Part shown: positions 9,678-18,000 of the stretch, one piece after another
Layout of the letters: each line of letters starts with the position of its first letter
Numbering within the stretch: position 1 is the first letter of the stretch
From: Akkermansia muciniphila
Lineage (GTDB): Bacteria > Verrucomicrobiota > Verrucomicrobiia > Limisphaerales > SXTU01
Direction of reading: 5' to 3'
Assembly (NCBI GenBank): GCA_945874145.1
Contig: CAMCFN010000003.1
Coordinates: 62,001-126,000, forward strand
DNA length: 64,000 nt
Program-made: the position numbers and the translations under genes
The notes under the pieces: model-generated
The model's database searches: none
Seen by the model: the letters and a program-made list of their open reading frames with translations, nothing else
What the model was told of the DNA's origin: nothing

Positions 9678-10952
9678 TCACTTCGGACTACCTTCAGGCA
9701 TTTCTGTCAGCTCCACCTGGTTCGTTTCCCGCGCGCACCAGACGGAGACGAGCGTGATGGCGGACATGCCGATGAGGTAGAGCGCCACCGGCCAGGGCTT
9801 CCCGTTGGCCCACTTCAGCAGCGCCGTGGCGATGAGCGGGGCAAGGCCGCCGGCGAGCGGCGAGGCGAGCTGGTAGCCCAGTGACACGCCGCTGAAGCGC
9901 ACCCGCGTGCTGAAGAGCTCAGAAAAAAACGCCGCTTGCGGGCCATACATCGCGGAATGCACGACGAGACCCAGCGTGATGGCGAACCAGAGACCCGCCG
10001 TCGCGCGGGTCTCGACAAGCCAGAAAAACGGGAACGCGAACAACGCCAGTCCCGCCGCCCCCGCCAGGTACACCGGCCGGCGCCCGATGCGATCCGAGAG
10101 CGCGCCAAAGAATGGAATCGCCACGAGCTGCACTGCGGAACCAATCAGCACGCCGTTTAACACATCGATTTTCGTGGTGCCAAGCCGGGTCGTGGCATAG
10201 GAGAGCACAAAGACGGTGAAGACGTAAAACGCCGCGTTTTCCGCGAAGCGCGCGCCCATGGCCACCAGCACATTGCGGGGATGCAACCGGATGGCTTCGA
10301 GCACCGGCAGACGCGGGGTGACCTCGGCTTTGCCTTGGGCTGCTTGGAACAGCGGGCTTTCCAGTATTCGCAACCGGATGAACATCCCGACGGCGAGCAG
10401 CAGAATCCCCAGCAAGAACGGCACGCGCCAGCCCCACGCGAGGAAGTCCTGCTCCGGCATCGAGGAGCACACGGAGAAGACCGCGTTCGCCAGCAGCAGC
10501 CCGACCGGCACGCCGGCCTGCACCCAGCTCGCGTAGAATCCGCGTTTCCCGCGATGCCCGTGCTCCACCGCCATCAGCACCGCGCCGCCCCATTCACCGC
10601 CGACGCCCAGCCCTTGCACGAAGCGCAGCGTCACGAGCAGCACCGGTGCGAGCACGCCCGCTTGTTCGTAAGTCGGCAGCAGGCCGATGCAGAACGTGGC
10701 CACGCCCATCAGCATGAGCGTGGTCACGAGCACGGACTTGCGCCCGAGCTTGTCACCGAAGTGACCGAAGATGACGCCGCCCAGTGGACGTGCGAAGAAG
10801 CCGACGGCATAGGTGGCGAACGCCGCCATCGTTCCCGCCAGCGGGTCCACGGTGGGGAAGAACAACTTGTTGAACACCAGCGCCGCCGCCGTGCCGTAGA
10901 GGAAGAAGTCATACCACTCGATGGTGGTGCCGATGAAGCTGGCGAGGACCAC
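9678..10952 (-). CDS. MFS transporter, metabolite:H+ symporter (MHS) family
   Basis: A 424-residue membrane protein with about 12 predicted helices. The start region LASFIGTTIEWYDFFLYG and the loop ARPLGGVIFGHFGDKLGRK are signatures of the MHS group (ProP, ShiA and related proton symporters for organic acids and osmolytes). The repeat loop DRIGRRPVY is in the second half. GTG 10952 is the only good start I see; an in-frame stop lies 19 codons upstream, so the N-terminal tail is shorter than usual. It converges on the CoA-transferase gene with 28 bases between the stops. An organic-acid substrate is likely but unproven. Confidence 0.9.
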   Translation of the reverse strand: MVLASFIGTTIEWYDFFLYGTAAALVFNKLFFPTVDPLAGTMAAFATYAVGFFARPLGGVIFGHFGDKLGRKSVLVTTLMLMGVATFCIGLLPTYEQAGVLAPVLLVTLRFVQGLGVGGEWGGAVLMAVEHGHRGKRGFYASWVQAGVPVGLLLANAVFSVCSSMPEQDFLAWGWRVPFLLGILLLAVGMFIRLRILESPLFQAAQGKAEVTPRLPVLEAIRLHPRNVLVAMGARFAENAAFYVFTVFVLSYATTRLGTTKIDVLNGVLIGSAVQLVAIPFFGALSDRIGRRPVYLAGAAGLALFAFPFFWLVETRATAGLWFAITLGLVVHSAMYGPQAAFFSELFSTRVRFSGVSLGYQLASPLAGGLAPLIATALLKWANGKPWPVALYLIGMSAITLVSVWCARETNQVELTEMPEGSPK

Positions 10953-11097
10953 GCGACCTACGGGCGTGGGGTTGGGTGAGGGGCTGGGCGGCGAGACGTT
11001 GATTTAGTGAGTGAACGATTTGGCGTGGCAGAACTCAAGTCCGGCCGCCGCTTGCGATCATGAGCGGAAACGCCTTCGCCTGCGTCTCTAGCTGGAC

Positions 11098-13419
11098 ATG
11101 AAACCAAACGTCTCCCGCTCGCTCGCGCTGGCCTCGCTGGTCGTGGGGCTCTTGGCCGCGCCCCTTCACGCCGCCACGTTGGTGAAAAACGGCCAGCCCA
11201 CCGCCGTGCTCGCACTGCCCGCGGAGCCGGACGCGCATGAACAACTCGCCGCAAAGGAGTTCCTCGCGCACCTCGAGAAGATGTCTGGCGCGAAGCTGGA
11301 GTCCGCCACAGTCAACGCGGCGGAGGTGGGCAACTTCATCAAGCAGAGCAAGGCGGCGGGCCGCATCCCGGTTTTCCTAGGACGTAATGTGCGTGACCGT
11401 TTGCCGCTGCCCGCGACCGCCCTGCGCGGCGCGTTTGCACTGCACGTCTCGGTGGACGCGGTGATGATCGCCGGGGTTGAGGAGGGCACGACTTACGGCG
11501 CGATGGAGCTGCTCGAACAGCTCGGCTGCCGGTGGTTCATGCCCGGCCCGCTCGGCACCGTCATTCCCAAGCTCGCCACCGTGGACGTGAGCACACAGCA
11601 GACCGCGCAGTCGCCCTCGTTTCCCTCGCGCTGGTTCCAGATGCCGGACAAGGACTGGCAGGCGCGCGTGCGCTGCGGAGGCGTGGCCTTCCCCGGCGGT
11701 CACGGGCTGCCCGCGCCGAAGGTCACGGTGGACAAGGCTACGAAGAAAATTGAGAACCAAGAGGTCGCCGAGATGTTCTCGCTGGTTAAAGGCGTGCGCA
11801 CGACACGACAGCATTGCGTGTCGAACCCCAAGCTCGTCGAGTTCGCCATCAACCATGTGAAGCAGGCGCGCAAGGCGGGTCGCGGGCCGGTCATCGGCAT
11901 GGGGCCGAACGACGGCGGCGGCTTCTGCGAGTGCGAGCGCTGCCGCGCGCTGGACGGCGGGGACTTCGATCCGTTCTCGAACGAGCTGTCCGTCACCGAC
12001 CGCTACATCTGGTTCTTTAACCAAGTGCTCAAGGGCGTCGAGGGCGATTTCCCCGACACGAAGCTCGCCTTCTACATCTACCACTCCTATATGCGCCCGC
12101 CGAAGCGCTGGAAGCCCGACGTTCGCATCATGGGCGCGCTCGCCCCTATCGCGCTGGACCGCGTGCATGGCTTCTCGAATCCAATCGCGCCAGAGAAGAG
12201 CTACGCGCGTTGGCTCTATCAGGAGTGGGGCAAGCTGCTTCCCGAACTCTACGACCGCGGCTACTGGAGCAACCTCGCGGACCCCGGCTTCCCGTTCATC
12301 ATCGTCCATCGGCTGCGTGATGAAATTCCCGCGTGCCACGCGCTTGGGGTGAAGGGCTGGCGTGTCGAGACCTTCCCCAACTACGCGCCGCAGTTCCCCT
12401 CGATGTATGTCGCGGCGAAGCTCATGTGGAACCACAAAGCCGACGTGGACGAGCTGCTGAAGGATTGCTACGAGAAGTTCTTCGGCCCTGCCGCCGGGCC
12501 GATGGGCGAGTATGTCACGCTGATGGACGCGGCCTTGCGCGACGGCGATTTCGCCACTGGCTGCGCGTGGGACATGCCGCACTTCTACCCGCCCGCCTTG
12601 CGCGCCAAGGCCCGTGGCCTGATCACGCAGGCCACGAAGCTCGCGCCCGCCGGCAGCGATTACGCCGCGCGCGTGAAGGTCATGAGCCAGTCGCTCGACA
12701 TGCTCGACGCGTTTAACACGATGATGGACGCCCGTGCGCGCGTGGACTTCGTCACGGCGAAGGCGGAACTGACCAAGCTTGATGTCGTTGCCGAGGAACT
12801 TATGGGCGTGAAGCCCGTCGCGATGGTTTCCGACGGGCGCTTCAGCACTTACGTGAACTACATGAAGCGCTTTTACCGACCTTGCACCGAGCAGGGATTC
12901 AAGCGCGTGACCGAGGGCAACCAGCTCATCGCCGCCGCGCCGGACGAGTGGCAGTTTCAAATCGACCCGGCGAAGATTGGCGAGGACATCGGCCTCTGGC
13001 GGGCGGAAACCACCGGCGGCAACTGGCAGCGACTCAAGACCTCCAGCTCGTCGTGGAGCAATCAGGGGCTGCGTTACTACAAGGGCCTCGCGTGGTATCG
13101 CACGACGGTGGACGTGCCCGCGAAGTTCGCCGGGCAGCGCGTCTTCCTCTGGTGCGGCGGCGTGGACGAGGCGGCGAAGGTCTGGGTGAACGGCCAGCAC
13201 CTCGGCAACAGCCCCGGCGCGGCGTTTTATCCCTTCGAGATGGACGCCACCGACGCGGTGAAGCCCGGCAAGAACACAATTGTGGTCTGCGTCTCGAACC
13301 AGATTGTGAACGAGCTGGGCACCGGCGGCATTGTCGCGCCGGTCATCCTCTACGCGCCTGCCGCGGGCAAGGACGCGAAGCTGGAAAACATCCGCGACCT
13401 CAAGCCGACGTTCCCGTGA
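11098..13419 (+). CDS. Secreted DUF4838 protein with C-terminal sugar-binding-like domain
   Basis: A 773-residue exported protein. The signal peptide runs from MKPNVSRSLALASL to HAATLV. Residues about 30-150 resemble the alpha-glucuronidase N-terminal domain (EQLAAKEFLAHLEKMSGA, GTTYGAMELLEQLGCRWF). The central DUF4838 domain follows, with NDGGGFCECERCRAL and a YIYHSYMRPPKRWKP segment. Residues about 620-765 look like the jelly-roll domain of beta-galactosidases (GLWRAETTGG, KGLAWYRTTVDVP, VWVNGQHLG). The family is common in polysaccharide-degrading Verrucomicrobiota and Planctomycetota and is thought to act on glycans, but its reaction is not established. It is flanked by a repeat and an MBL-fold gene, not by other glycan genes. 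Confidence 0.85.
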   Translation: MKPNVSRSLALASLVVGLLAAPLHAATLVKNGQPTAVLALPAEPDAHEQLAAKEFLAHLEKMSGAKLESATVNAAEVGNFIKQSKAAGRIPVFLGRNVRDRLPLPATALRGAFALHVSVDAVMIAGVEEGTTYGAMELLEQLGCRWFMPGPLGTVIPKLATVDVSTQQTAQSPSFPSRWFQMPDKDWQARVRCGGVAFPGGHGLPAPKVTVDKATKKIENQEVAEMFSLVKGVRTTRQHCVSNPKLVEFAINHVKQARKAGRGPVIGMGPNDGGGFCECERCRALDGGDFDPFSNELSVTDRYIWFFNQVLKGVEGDFPDTKLAFYIYHSYMRPPKRWKPDVRIMGALAPIALDRVHGFSNPIAPEKSYARWLYQEWGKLLPELYDRGYWSNLADPGFPFIIVHRLRDEIPACHALGVKGWRVETFPNYAPQFPSMYVAAKLMWNHKADVDELLKDCYEKFFGPAAGPMGEYVTLMDAALRDGDFATGCAWDMPHFYPPALRAKARGLITQATKLAPAGSDYAARVKVMSQSLDMLDAFNTMMDARARVDFVTAKAELTKLDVVAEELMGVKPVAMVSDGRFSTYVNYMKRFYRPCTEQGFKRVTEGNQLIAAAPDEWQFQIDPAKIGEDIGLWRAETTGGNWQRLKTSSSSWSNQGLRYYKGLAWYRTTVDVPAKFAGQRVFLWCGGVDEAAKVWVNGQHLGNSPGAAFYPFEMDATDAVKPGKNTIVVCVSNQIVNELGTGGIVAPVILYAPAAGKDAKLENIRDLKPTFP

Positions 13420-13424
13420 GGCCC

Positions 13425-13520
13425 GTGCCGGCGGCTTCCAGCCGCCGTGTTGCGCGTGGATTGCTCGGGGCCGGTTCGTGTTTCCGCTGCCCACACACGG
13501 CCGCTTCCAGCCGCCGGCAC
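13425..13520. repeat. Dispersed inverted repeat (GGCGGCTTCCAGCCGCC arms)
   Basis: GTGCCGGCGGCTTCCAGCCG at the left end mirrors CGGCTTCCAGCCGCCGGCAC-like sequence ending at 13520. Each arm is itself a small palindrome. The repeat lies directly after the DUF4838 stop and before the next signal-peptide gene. Confidence 0.75.
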
Positions 13521-13568
13521 GACCACTTCCCGTTTGACGCCCCTTCGCGTTCTGCAAAAGTCGCCGCC

Positions 13569-14591
13569 ATGAAGCCACTTCTCCGCACCGCCCATGCTTT
13601 TGCCCTCGCCACCCTGCTGGCCGCTCCGCTCGCCCGCGCCGAGGTGAACGTCGTGGAGAAGGTCGCCACCGATGTTTACTTCCACGAGGGTGATATTGGC
13701 CGCCATGGGCACTGCAACAACGGCTGGATCATCTTCAACGACTACGTGCTCGTCATCGACGCGAATTTTCCCTCGGGCGCGCAGGTCATCCTGCCCAAGA
13801 TCAAGGCCCTCACCGACAAGCCCATCAAGTTCGCCTTCGACACCCATCACCACGGCGATCACGCCTACGGCAACCAGGTCATGCACGAGGCCGGCGCGAC
13901 CATCGTCGCCCACGCGGGCGTGCTGGCGGAGATGAAGAAATACGAGACGAACCTCTTCGGCGGCGGCAAGCCGGGCCGCTGGGAGGACGCCGCCAAGGGC
14001 CGCAAGGACGTCGCCGCCAGCAAGCTCCGCCCGCCCAGCCTGCTGTTCGAGCAGAAGATGGCCTTCGACGACGGCACGCACCGCGTCGAGCTGCTGCACT
14101 TCGGCGTCGCGCACACGCATGGCGACGGCTGGGCTTGGCTGCCCAAGGAACGCATCGTCTTCACCGGCGATGCCTGCGTGAACGGCCCCTACAACTACAC
14201 CGGCGACGGGAACATACACGAGTGGATCAAGACCTTGGACAAGGTCATCGCGCTTAAGCCGCTGAAAGTCTGCCCCGCGCACGGTCCCAGCGGCGGTCCT
14301 GAGGTGCTGGTGAACCAGCAGCTTTACTTCAAAACTCTCCTCGCCGAGGTGAAGAAGCTCAAGGACGCGAACAAGACCGCCGCTGAAGTCGAGGCCGCTG
14401 CCGACACCATCAAGGCCACCCTCCGCAAGGACGAGCGCATCGCCATCTACGTCGGCCAGTTCATCACCATGCAGTTGCAGAGCGCCTGGACCGAGATGGG
14501 CGGGGCCCCGTTCCCCGGCAAGAAGCAGGCGCAGGTGGAGCCAGTGAAGCTCAAGGCCCGTGCACTGGTGGCGCAAACCGGTGCCCGCTGA
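13569..14591 (+). CDS. Exported metallo-beta-lactamase-fold hydrolase
   Basis: A 340-residue protein with a signal peptide (MKPLLRTAHAFALATLLAAP, cleavage after ARA). The zinc motif is THHHGDH near residue 95, with further ligands in AHTHGDG, FTGDAC and CPAHGP. An N-terminal CNNGWIIFNDYVLVIDANFP segment is typical of MBL-fold hydrolases related to class B beta-lactamases and SoxH-like proteins. The C-terminal 80 residues are helical. ATG 13569 is the start because the upstream frame runs back through the previous gene. The substrate is unknown; the signal peptide puts it outside the cytoplasm. Antibiotic resistance should not be assumed. Confidence 0.88.
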   Translation: MKPLLRTAHAFALATLLAAPLARAEVNVVEKVATDVYFHEGDIGRHGHCNNGWIIFNDYVLVIDANFPSGAQVILPKIKALTDKPIKFAFDTHHHGDHAYGNQVMHEAGATIVAHAGVLAEMKKYETNLFGGGKPGRWEDAAKGRKDVAASKLRPPSLLFEQKMAFDDGTHRVELLHFGVAHTHGDGWAWLPKERIVFTGDACVNGPYNYTGDGNIHEWIKTLDKVIALKPLKVCPAHGPSGGPEVLVNQQLYFKTLLAEVKKLKDANKTAAEVEAAADTIKATLRKDERIAIYVGQFITMQLQSAWTEMGGAPFPGKKQAQVEPVKLKARALVAQTGAR

Positions 14592-14621
14592 AGTCACGGC
14601 TGGTCCGGCCAAATCCCCTTG

Positions 14622-14650
14622 TTGCCAAATCCCGCCGCCTTTCCTAACGT
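14622..14650 (+). promoter_or_regulatory. Candidate sigma-70-type promoter for the LURP/thrS operon
   Basis: TTGCCA at 14622-14627 (five of six consensus bases) is separated by exactly 17 bases from TAACGT at 14645-14650 (three of six). Transcription would start near 14657, which is the A of the small leader frame. The -10 element is weak, so this is a candidate only. Confidence 0.35.
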
Positions 14651-14656
14651 CCGCCC

Positions 14657-14689
14657 ATGTTCCGCCGGAACCTGACGACTACCATTTAG
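14657..14689 (+). CDS. Possible Thr-codon leader peptide (ten codons)
   Basis: ATG 14657 opens MFRRNLTTTI and then TAG. The last four sense codons are ACG ACT ACC ATT, that is Thr-Thr-Thr-Ile. The frame lies directly before a perfect hairpin and an intrinsic terminator, about 580 bases ahead of thrS. This is the layout of amino-acid attenuators such as the thr operon leader. There is no Shine-Dalgarno sequence, but the promoter candidate would make the message leaderless. It could be chance: I could not find a strong alternative antiterminator pairing. Confidence 0.35.
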   Translation: MFRRNLTTTI

Positions 14690-14713
14690 CGTCCACGCAC
14701 AACCCGTGGACGC
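14689..14713 (+). promoter_or_regulatory. Perfect 9-bp hairpin after the leader frame
   Basis: GCGTCCACG (14689-14697) pairs perfectly with CGTGGACGC (14705-14713) around a 7-base loop. The left arm begins at the last base of the leader stop codon. In an attenuator it would be the 1:2 stem ahead of the terminator. Confidence 0.6.
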
Positions 14714-14715
14714 CG

Positions 14716-14752
14716 ACGCCTCGCACTGATTGGTCGAGGCGTTTTTGTTTTT
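14716..14752 (+). terminator. Intrinsic terminator upstream of the LURP/thrS genes
   Basis: ACGCCTCG (14716-14723) pairs with CGAGGCGT (14735-14742) around an 11-base loop, followed by a T-rich run to 14752 with one G. It may end the MBL-fold transcript, which stops 125 bases upstream, or serve as the attenuator terminator of the operon that begins 20 bases later. Confidence 0.8.
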
Positions 14753-14771
14753 GAACTGACCCAGCAGCTCT

Positions 14772-15263
14772 ATGCGCTACGTGATGAAGCAAAAGCTCTT
14801 CAGTTGGGGCGACGACTTCCGCATCAAGGACGCGGCCGGTCGGGACGTCTTCTTCGTGGACGGGCGTGCCTTCAGCCTCGGTAAAAAACTTTCCTTCCAG
14901 GACTTGAACGGCCACGAGCTTGCCTTCATCCGGCAGAAGCTCCTCTCGTGGGGCCCGACCTACGAGGTCACCCGCGGCAACGAGCTGCTCGCCGTGGTGA
15001 AGAAGCAGTTGTTCACCCTGTTCCGCTGCAAGTTCACCGTGGATGTGCCCGGCCCCGACGACCTCGAAGCGCAAGGCAGCTTCATGGACATGGAATACCG
15101 GTTCGAGCGCGGCGGGCGGACCGTGGCGGAAGTCTCCAAGCGCTGGTTCAGTTGGAGCGACAGCTACGGCGTGGACATTGCCGATGGGGAAGACGACGTG
15201 CTGATCCTCGCCAGCACCGTGGTCATTGACATGATTTGCCACGACGACAAGCAACAGCACTAA
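14772..15263 (+). CDS. LURP-one-related family protein
   Basis: A 163-residue protein of the LURP-one/Tubby-like fold, also seen in bacterial YxjI. The recognisable pattern is MKQKLFSWGDDFRIKD, followed by repeated beta strands (VFFVDGRAFSLGKKLSFQD, LLSWGPTYEVTRGNELLAVV, VAEVSKRWFSWSDSYGVDI). The family is a closed 12-strand beta barrel around a central helix; its bacterial role is unknown. The stop is six bases before thrS, so the two genes almost surely form one transcript. That tight link to a tRNA synthetase is unexplained. Confidence 0.85.
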   Translation: MRYVMKQKLFSWGDDFRIKDAAGRDVFFVDGRAFSLGKKLSFQDLNGHELAFIRQKLLSWGPTYEVTRGNELLAVVKKQLFTLFRCKFTVDVPGPDDLEAQGSFMDMEYRFERGGRTVAEVSKRWFSWSDSYGVDIADGEDDVLILASTVVIDMICHDDKQQH

Positions 15264-15269
15264 GCTTTT

Positions 15270-17339
15270 ATGGCCGAAGAAAACCAACCACCGCAGCCGC
15301 CCGCCGCCCCGAACCCCGAGCGCAAGACGCTCGACGACCGCGCCAAGATGACCGAGCTGGAGCGCATCCGGCACTCGTGCGCCCACGTCCTGGCCACCGC
15401 CATCCTGCGCCTGTGGCCGGACGCCCAGTTCGCCTACGGGCCGCCCGTCGAGAACGGCTTTTACTACGACCTCGAATGCTCGCACCGCATCTCCCCCGAG
15501 GACTTCGCCAAGCTCGAGGAGGAGATGAAGAAGGAGATCAAGGCCAACAACGTCTTCGAGAAGCTCACCGTCACGCGCGAGCAGGCCATCGCCGACGCGC
15601 AGAGCGGACGCCTCGGCGGTCTCGCCGAGCGGCCCGGCAACGCCAGCAAGTTCAAGCTCGACCTGCTCAAGAACATCCCCGAGGGCGAGCCGATCTCCTA
15701 CTTCAAGAACGGCGACTTCATTGACCTCTGCGCCGGGCCGCACGTCATGCGCACTGGCAACATCGGCGCGTTCAAGCTCACCACCGTGGCCGCCGCCTAC
15801 TACAAGGGCGACGAGAAAGGCCCGCAGCTCCAGCGCATCTACGGCACAGCCTTCAAGAACAAGACCGCGCTCGAGGAGTGGCTCAAGCTCCAGGAGGAGG
15901 CCAAGCGCCGCGACCACCGCAAGATTGGCGCGGAGATGAACCTCTTCGCGTTCGACGCGGACTTCACCGGGCCGGGCCTGCCGCTGTGGCTGCCCAAGGG
16001 CGGGGCCATCCTCGAGGAGCTGGAGAAGCTGGCGAAGGAAACGGAGTTTCAAGCCGGCTACGTGCGCGTGAAGACGCCGCATCTGGCGCGGGAGAAGATG
16101 TATAAAACCTCGGGGCACCTGCCTTACTACGCGGAGAGCATGTTCCCGCCGATGCGTTTACCAGTAGAATCCGAGCCTGAACTTAAGGCCGAGCTGGAAA
16201 AACTGCGCCAAAGCAACCACGACCTGTTTGAAAGATTTGTCGATAGCGCCCCTGCTTCGAAGAATCTCGAGCAAATTGAGGCATGGAAGGCGGATGAGCC
16301 CAAACAAGCGCTACGGACTGAGATGCTCCAGCGCGACACCAAGATTAAGAGCATTGAAAGCGCTCTTGCTCTGGGTGAGCGCTACTACCTCAAAGCCATG
16401 AACTGCCCGCACCACCACCGCATCTTTGCGGCGGAACCGCGCAGTTACCGCGACCTCCCGCTCCGGCTCGCCGAATACGGCACCTGCTACCGCTACGAGC
16501 AGTCCGGCGAACTCTTCGGCCTCATGCGCGTCCGCTCGATGAACATGAACGACGCGCACATCTACTGCACCCCCGAGCAGTTCGCCGACGAGTTCCGCGC
16601 CGTGAACGAGATGTATCTCAAATACTTTCAAATCTTCGGCCTCGGCAAATACCAGATGCGCTTCAGCACCTCCTCGCCCGAAGGCCTCGGTAAGAAATAC
16701 GTCAACGAACCCGAGCTGTGGAAGCAGACCGAGGACATGGTGCGCAAGGTCCTCGTTGAGTCCGGCATCAACTTCGTGGAAGTGGCGAACGAAGCCGCCT
16801 TCTACGGCCCGAAGATTGACGTGCAGGTGTGGAGCGCCATCGGCCGCGAATTCACCATCGCGACGAACCAGGTGGACTTCGCCGTGCCGGCCAAGTTTGG
16901 CCTCACCTACCGCGACCGCGACAACACGGACAAGACGCCGCTGTGCATCCACCGCGCGCCGCTGGGCACGCACGAGCGCTTCATCGGCTTCCTCATCGAG
17001 CACTACGCCGGGAACTTCCCGCTCTGGCTCGCGCCCGACCAGGTCCGCGTCATCACCCTCGGCGACGACGCCCCGCTCCTCGCCGCCGGCAAGGCGCTGG
17101 TGCACGAACTGCGCCAGAACTTCGTGCGCGTGGACGGCGACTTCACCAACGAACCCATGAAGGCGAAAATCGCGAACGCCGAGCACCGCCGCATCCACAC
17201 CATGCTAGTCCTCGGCCCCCGCGACCTCGAAGCCGGCAACGTCTCCGTGCGCCTCCACACCGGCGGCCCGCAGGGGGCGAAGCCGACGGCGCAAGTCGTG
17301 GCGGATATCGTGCAGAGCATCAAAGAGCGGCGGGCGTAG
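15270..17339 (+). CDS. thrS: Threonine--tRNA ligase, without TGS domain
   Basis: A 689-residue class II synthetase that charges tRNA-Thr. It starts directly in the editing domain: HSCAH near residue 33 and DLCAGPH near residue 152 form the proof-reading site. The N-terminal TGS domain of bacterial ThrRS is absent. The catalytic core has motif 1 near YVRVKTPHL, the zinc ligands Cys in KAMNCPHH, His in NDAHIYC and His in CIHRAPLG, and motif 3 in GTHERFIGFLIEHY. The C-terminal anticodon-binding domain is complete. Between MFPPM and YYLKAMNCPHH lies an extra segment of about 75 residues (bases 16153-16382), charged and helical, with visibly lower GC than the rest. It is intact and in frame. Confidence 0.95.
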   Translation: MAEENQPPQPPAAPNPERKTLDDRAKMTELERIRHSCAHVLATAILRLWPDAQFAYGPPVENGFYYDLECSHRISPEDFAKLEEEMKKEIKANNVFEKLTVTREQAIADAQSGRLGGLAERPGNASKFKLDLLKNIPEGEPISYFKNGDFIDLCAGPHVMRTGNIGAFKLTTVAAAYYKGDEKGPQLQRIYGTAFKNKTALEEWLKLQEEAKRRDHRKIGAEMNLFAFDADFTGPGLPLWLPKGGAILEELEKLAKETEFQAGYVRVKTPHLAREKMYKTSGHLPYYAESMFPPMRLPVESEPELKAELEKLRQSNHDLFERFVDSAPASKNLEQIEAWKADEPKQALRTEMLQRDTKIKSIESALALGERYYLKAMNCPHHHRIFAAEPRSYRDLPLRLAEYGTCYRYEQSGELFGLMRVRSMNMNDAHIYCTPEQFADEFRAVNEMYLKYFQIFGLGKYQMRFSTSSPEGLGKKYVNEPELWKQTEDMVRKVLVESGINFVEVANEAAFYGPKIDVQVWSAIGREFTIATNQVDFAVPAKFGLTYRDRDNTDKTPLCIHRAPLGTHERFIGFLIEHYAGNFPLWLAPDQVRVITLGDDAPLLAAGKALVHELRQNFVRVDGDFTNEPMKAKIANAEHRRIHTMLVLGPRDLEAGNVSVRLHTGGPQGAKPTAQVVADIVQSIKERRA

Positions 17340-17362
17340 CGGACTCAGACGGGCCTTGTCCT

Positions 17363-17965
17363 ATGGAACTCGACCTTGAAGGCCAATACGCCGAGCGCGC
17401 CTACCCGCTGCTGGCTTCGCTCGTTACGCCGCGGCCCATCGCGTGGGTGACGACTCTCGGGCCGGATGGCGTGGTGAACCTCGCGCCGTTCAGCTTCTTC
17501 AACCTGCTCGGCGCGAACCCGCCCATCCTCGGCTTCTGCCCCGGTGACCGCGACGACGGCACACCCAAGGACACCGCGCGCAACATCCGGCAGATGCACG
17601 AGTTCGTGGTGAACCTCGTGGACGAGGCGACCGCCGAGGCGATGAACCGCACCGCTGCGTCACTGCCTTACGGCGTGAGCGAGCTGGCGAGCGCGGGACT
17701 GACTACGCTGCCGTCGTCGGTCGTGAGGCCGCCGCGCATTGCCGAGTCGCCAGCCAGCTTGGAATGCACGGAGTGGGGCACGCTCCAGATCGGCGACAAC
17801 CGGCTCATCATCGGCCTCATCAAGCGCATCTACGTCCGCGACGAGTTGTTCGACCCGGCCACGCAACGCATCCGCACCGAGCGGTTGCAAACCATCGGGC
17901 GCATGGCCAGCCCGCACTGGTATTGCCGCACGGGGGACCGCTTCGAGATGAAGCGGCCGGATTGA
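17363..17965 (+). CDS. Flavin reductase-like domain protein
   Basis: A 200-residue protein. The start MELDLEGQYAERAYPLLASL leads into LVTPRPIAWVTTLGPDGVVNLAPFSFFN, the core signature of the flavin reductase-like/DIM6-NTAB family. GFCPGDRDDGTPKDTARNI and VVNLVDEATAEAMNRT follow. These proteins bind FMN in a split barrel. Members range from flavin reductases to uncharacterised flavoproteins, so the reaction is not known. ATG 17363 lies 23 bases after thrS, so it may be co-transcribed. The longer frame inside thrS is not used. Confidence 0.88.
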   Translation: MELDLEGQYAERAYPLLASLVTPRPIAWVTTLGPDGVVNLAPFSFFNLLGANPPILGFCPGDRDDGTPKDTARNIRQMHEFVVNLVDEATAEAMNRTAASLPYGVSELASAGLTTLPSSVVRPPRIAESPASLECTEWGTLQIGDNRLIIGLIKRIYVRDELFDPATQRIRTERLQTIGRMASPHWYCRTGDRFEMKRPD

Positions 17966-18000
17966 ACAGTCCGTAGAACTTGACCCTCCACCCAACTGTC

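Noticed and set aside
12882-13568. Extended N-terminus for the MBL-fold gene
   Set aside because: The frame overlaps the DUF4838 gene and a repeat, and ATG 13569 starts a clean signal peptide.
11377-13578. 733-residue minus-strand frame opposite the DUF4838 gene
   Set aside because: It has His/Arg/Val-rich composition typical of antisense frames and matches no family. The plus-strand gene is clearly real.
13569-14591. The exported MBL-fold protein as a beta-lactamase
   Set aside because: The zinc motif is shared by many hydrolases, and the rest of the sequence does not single out a resistance enzyme.
14679-16118. Minus-strand frame opposite the LURP and thrS genes
   Set aside because: No motifs, and it runs across two well-supported genes and the terminator.
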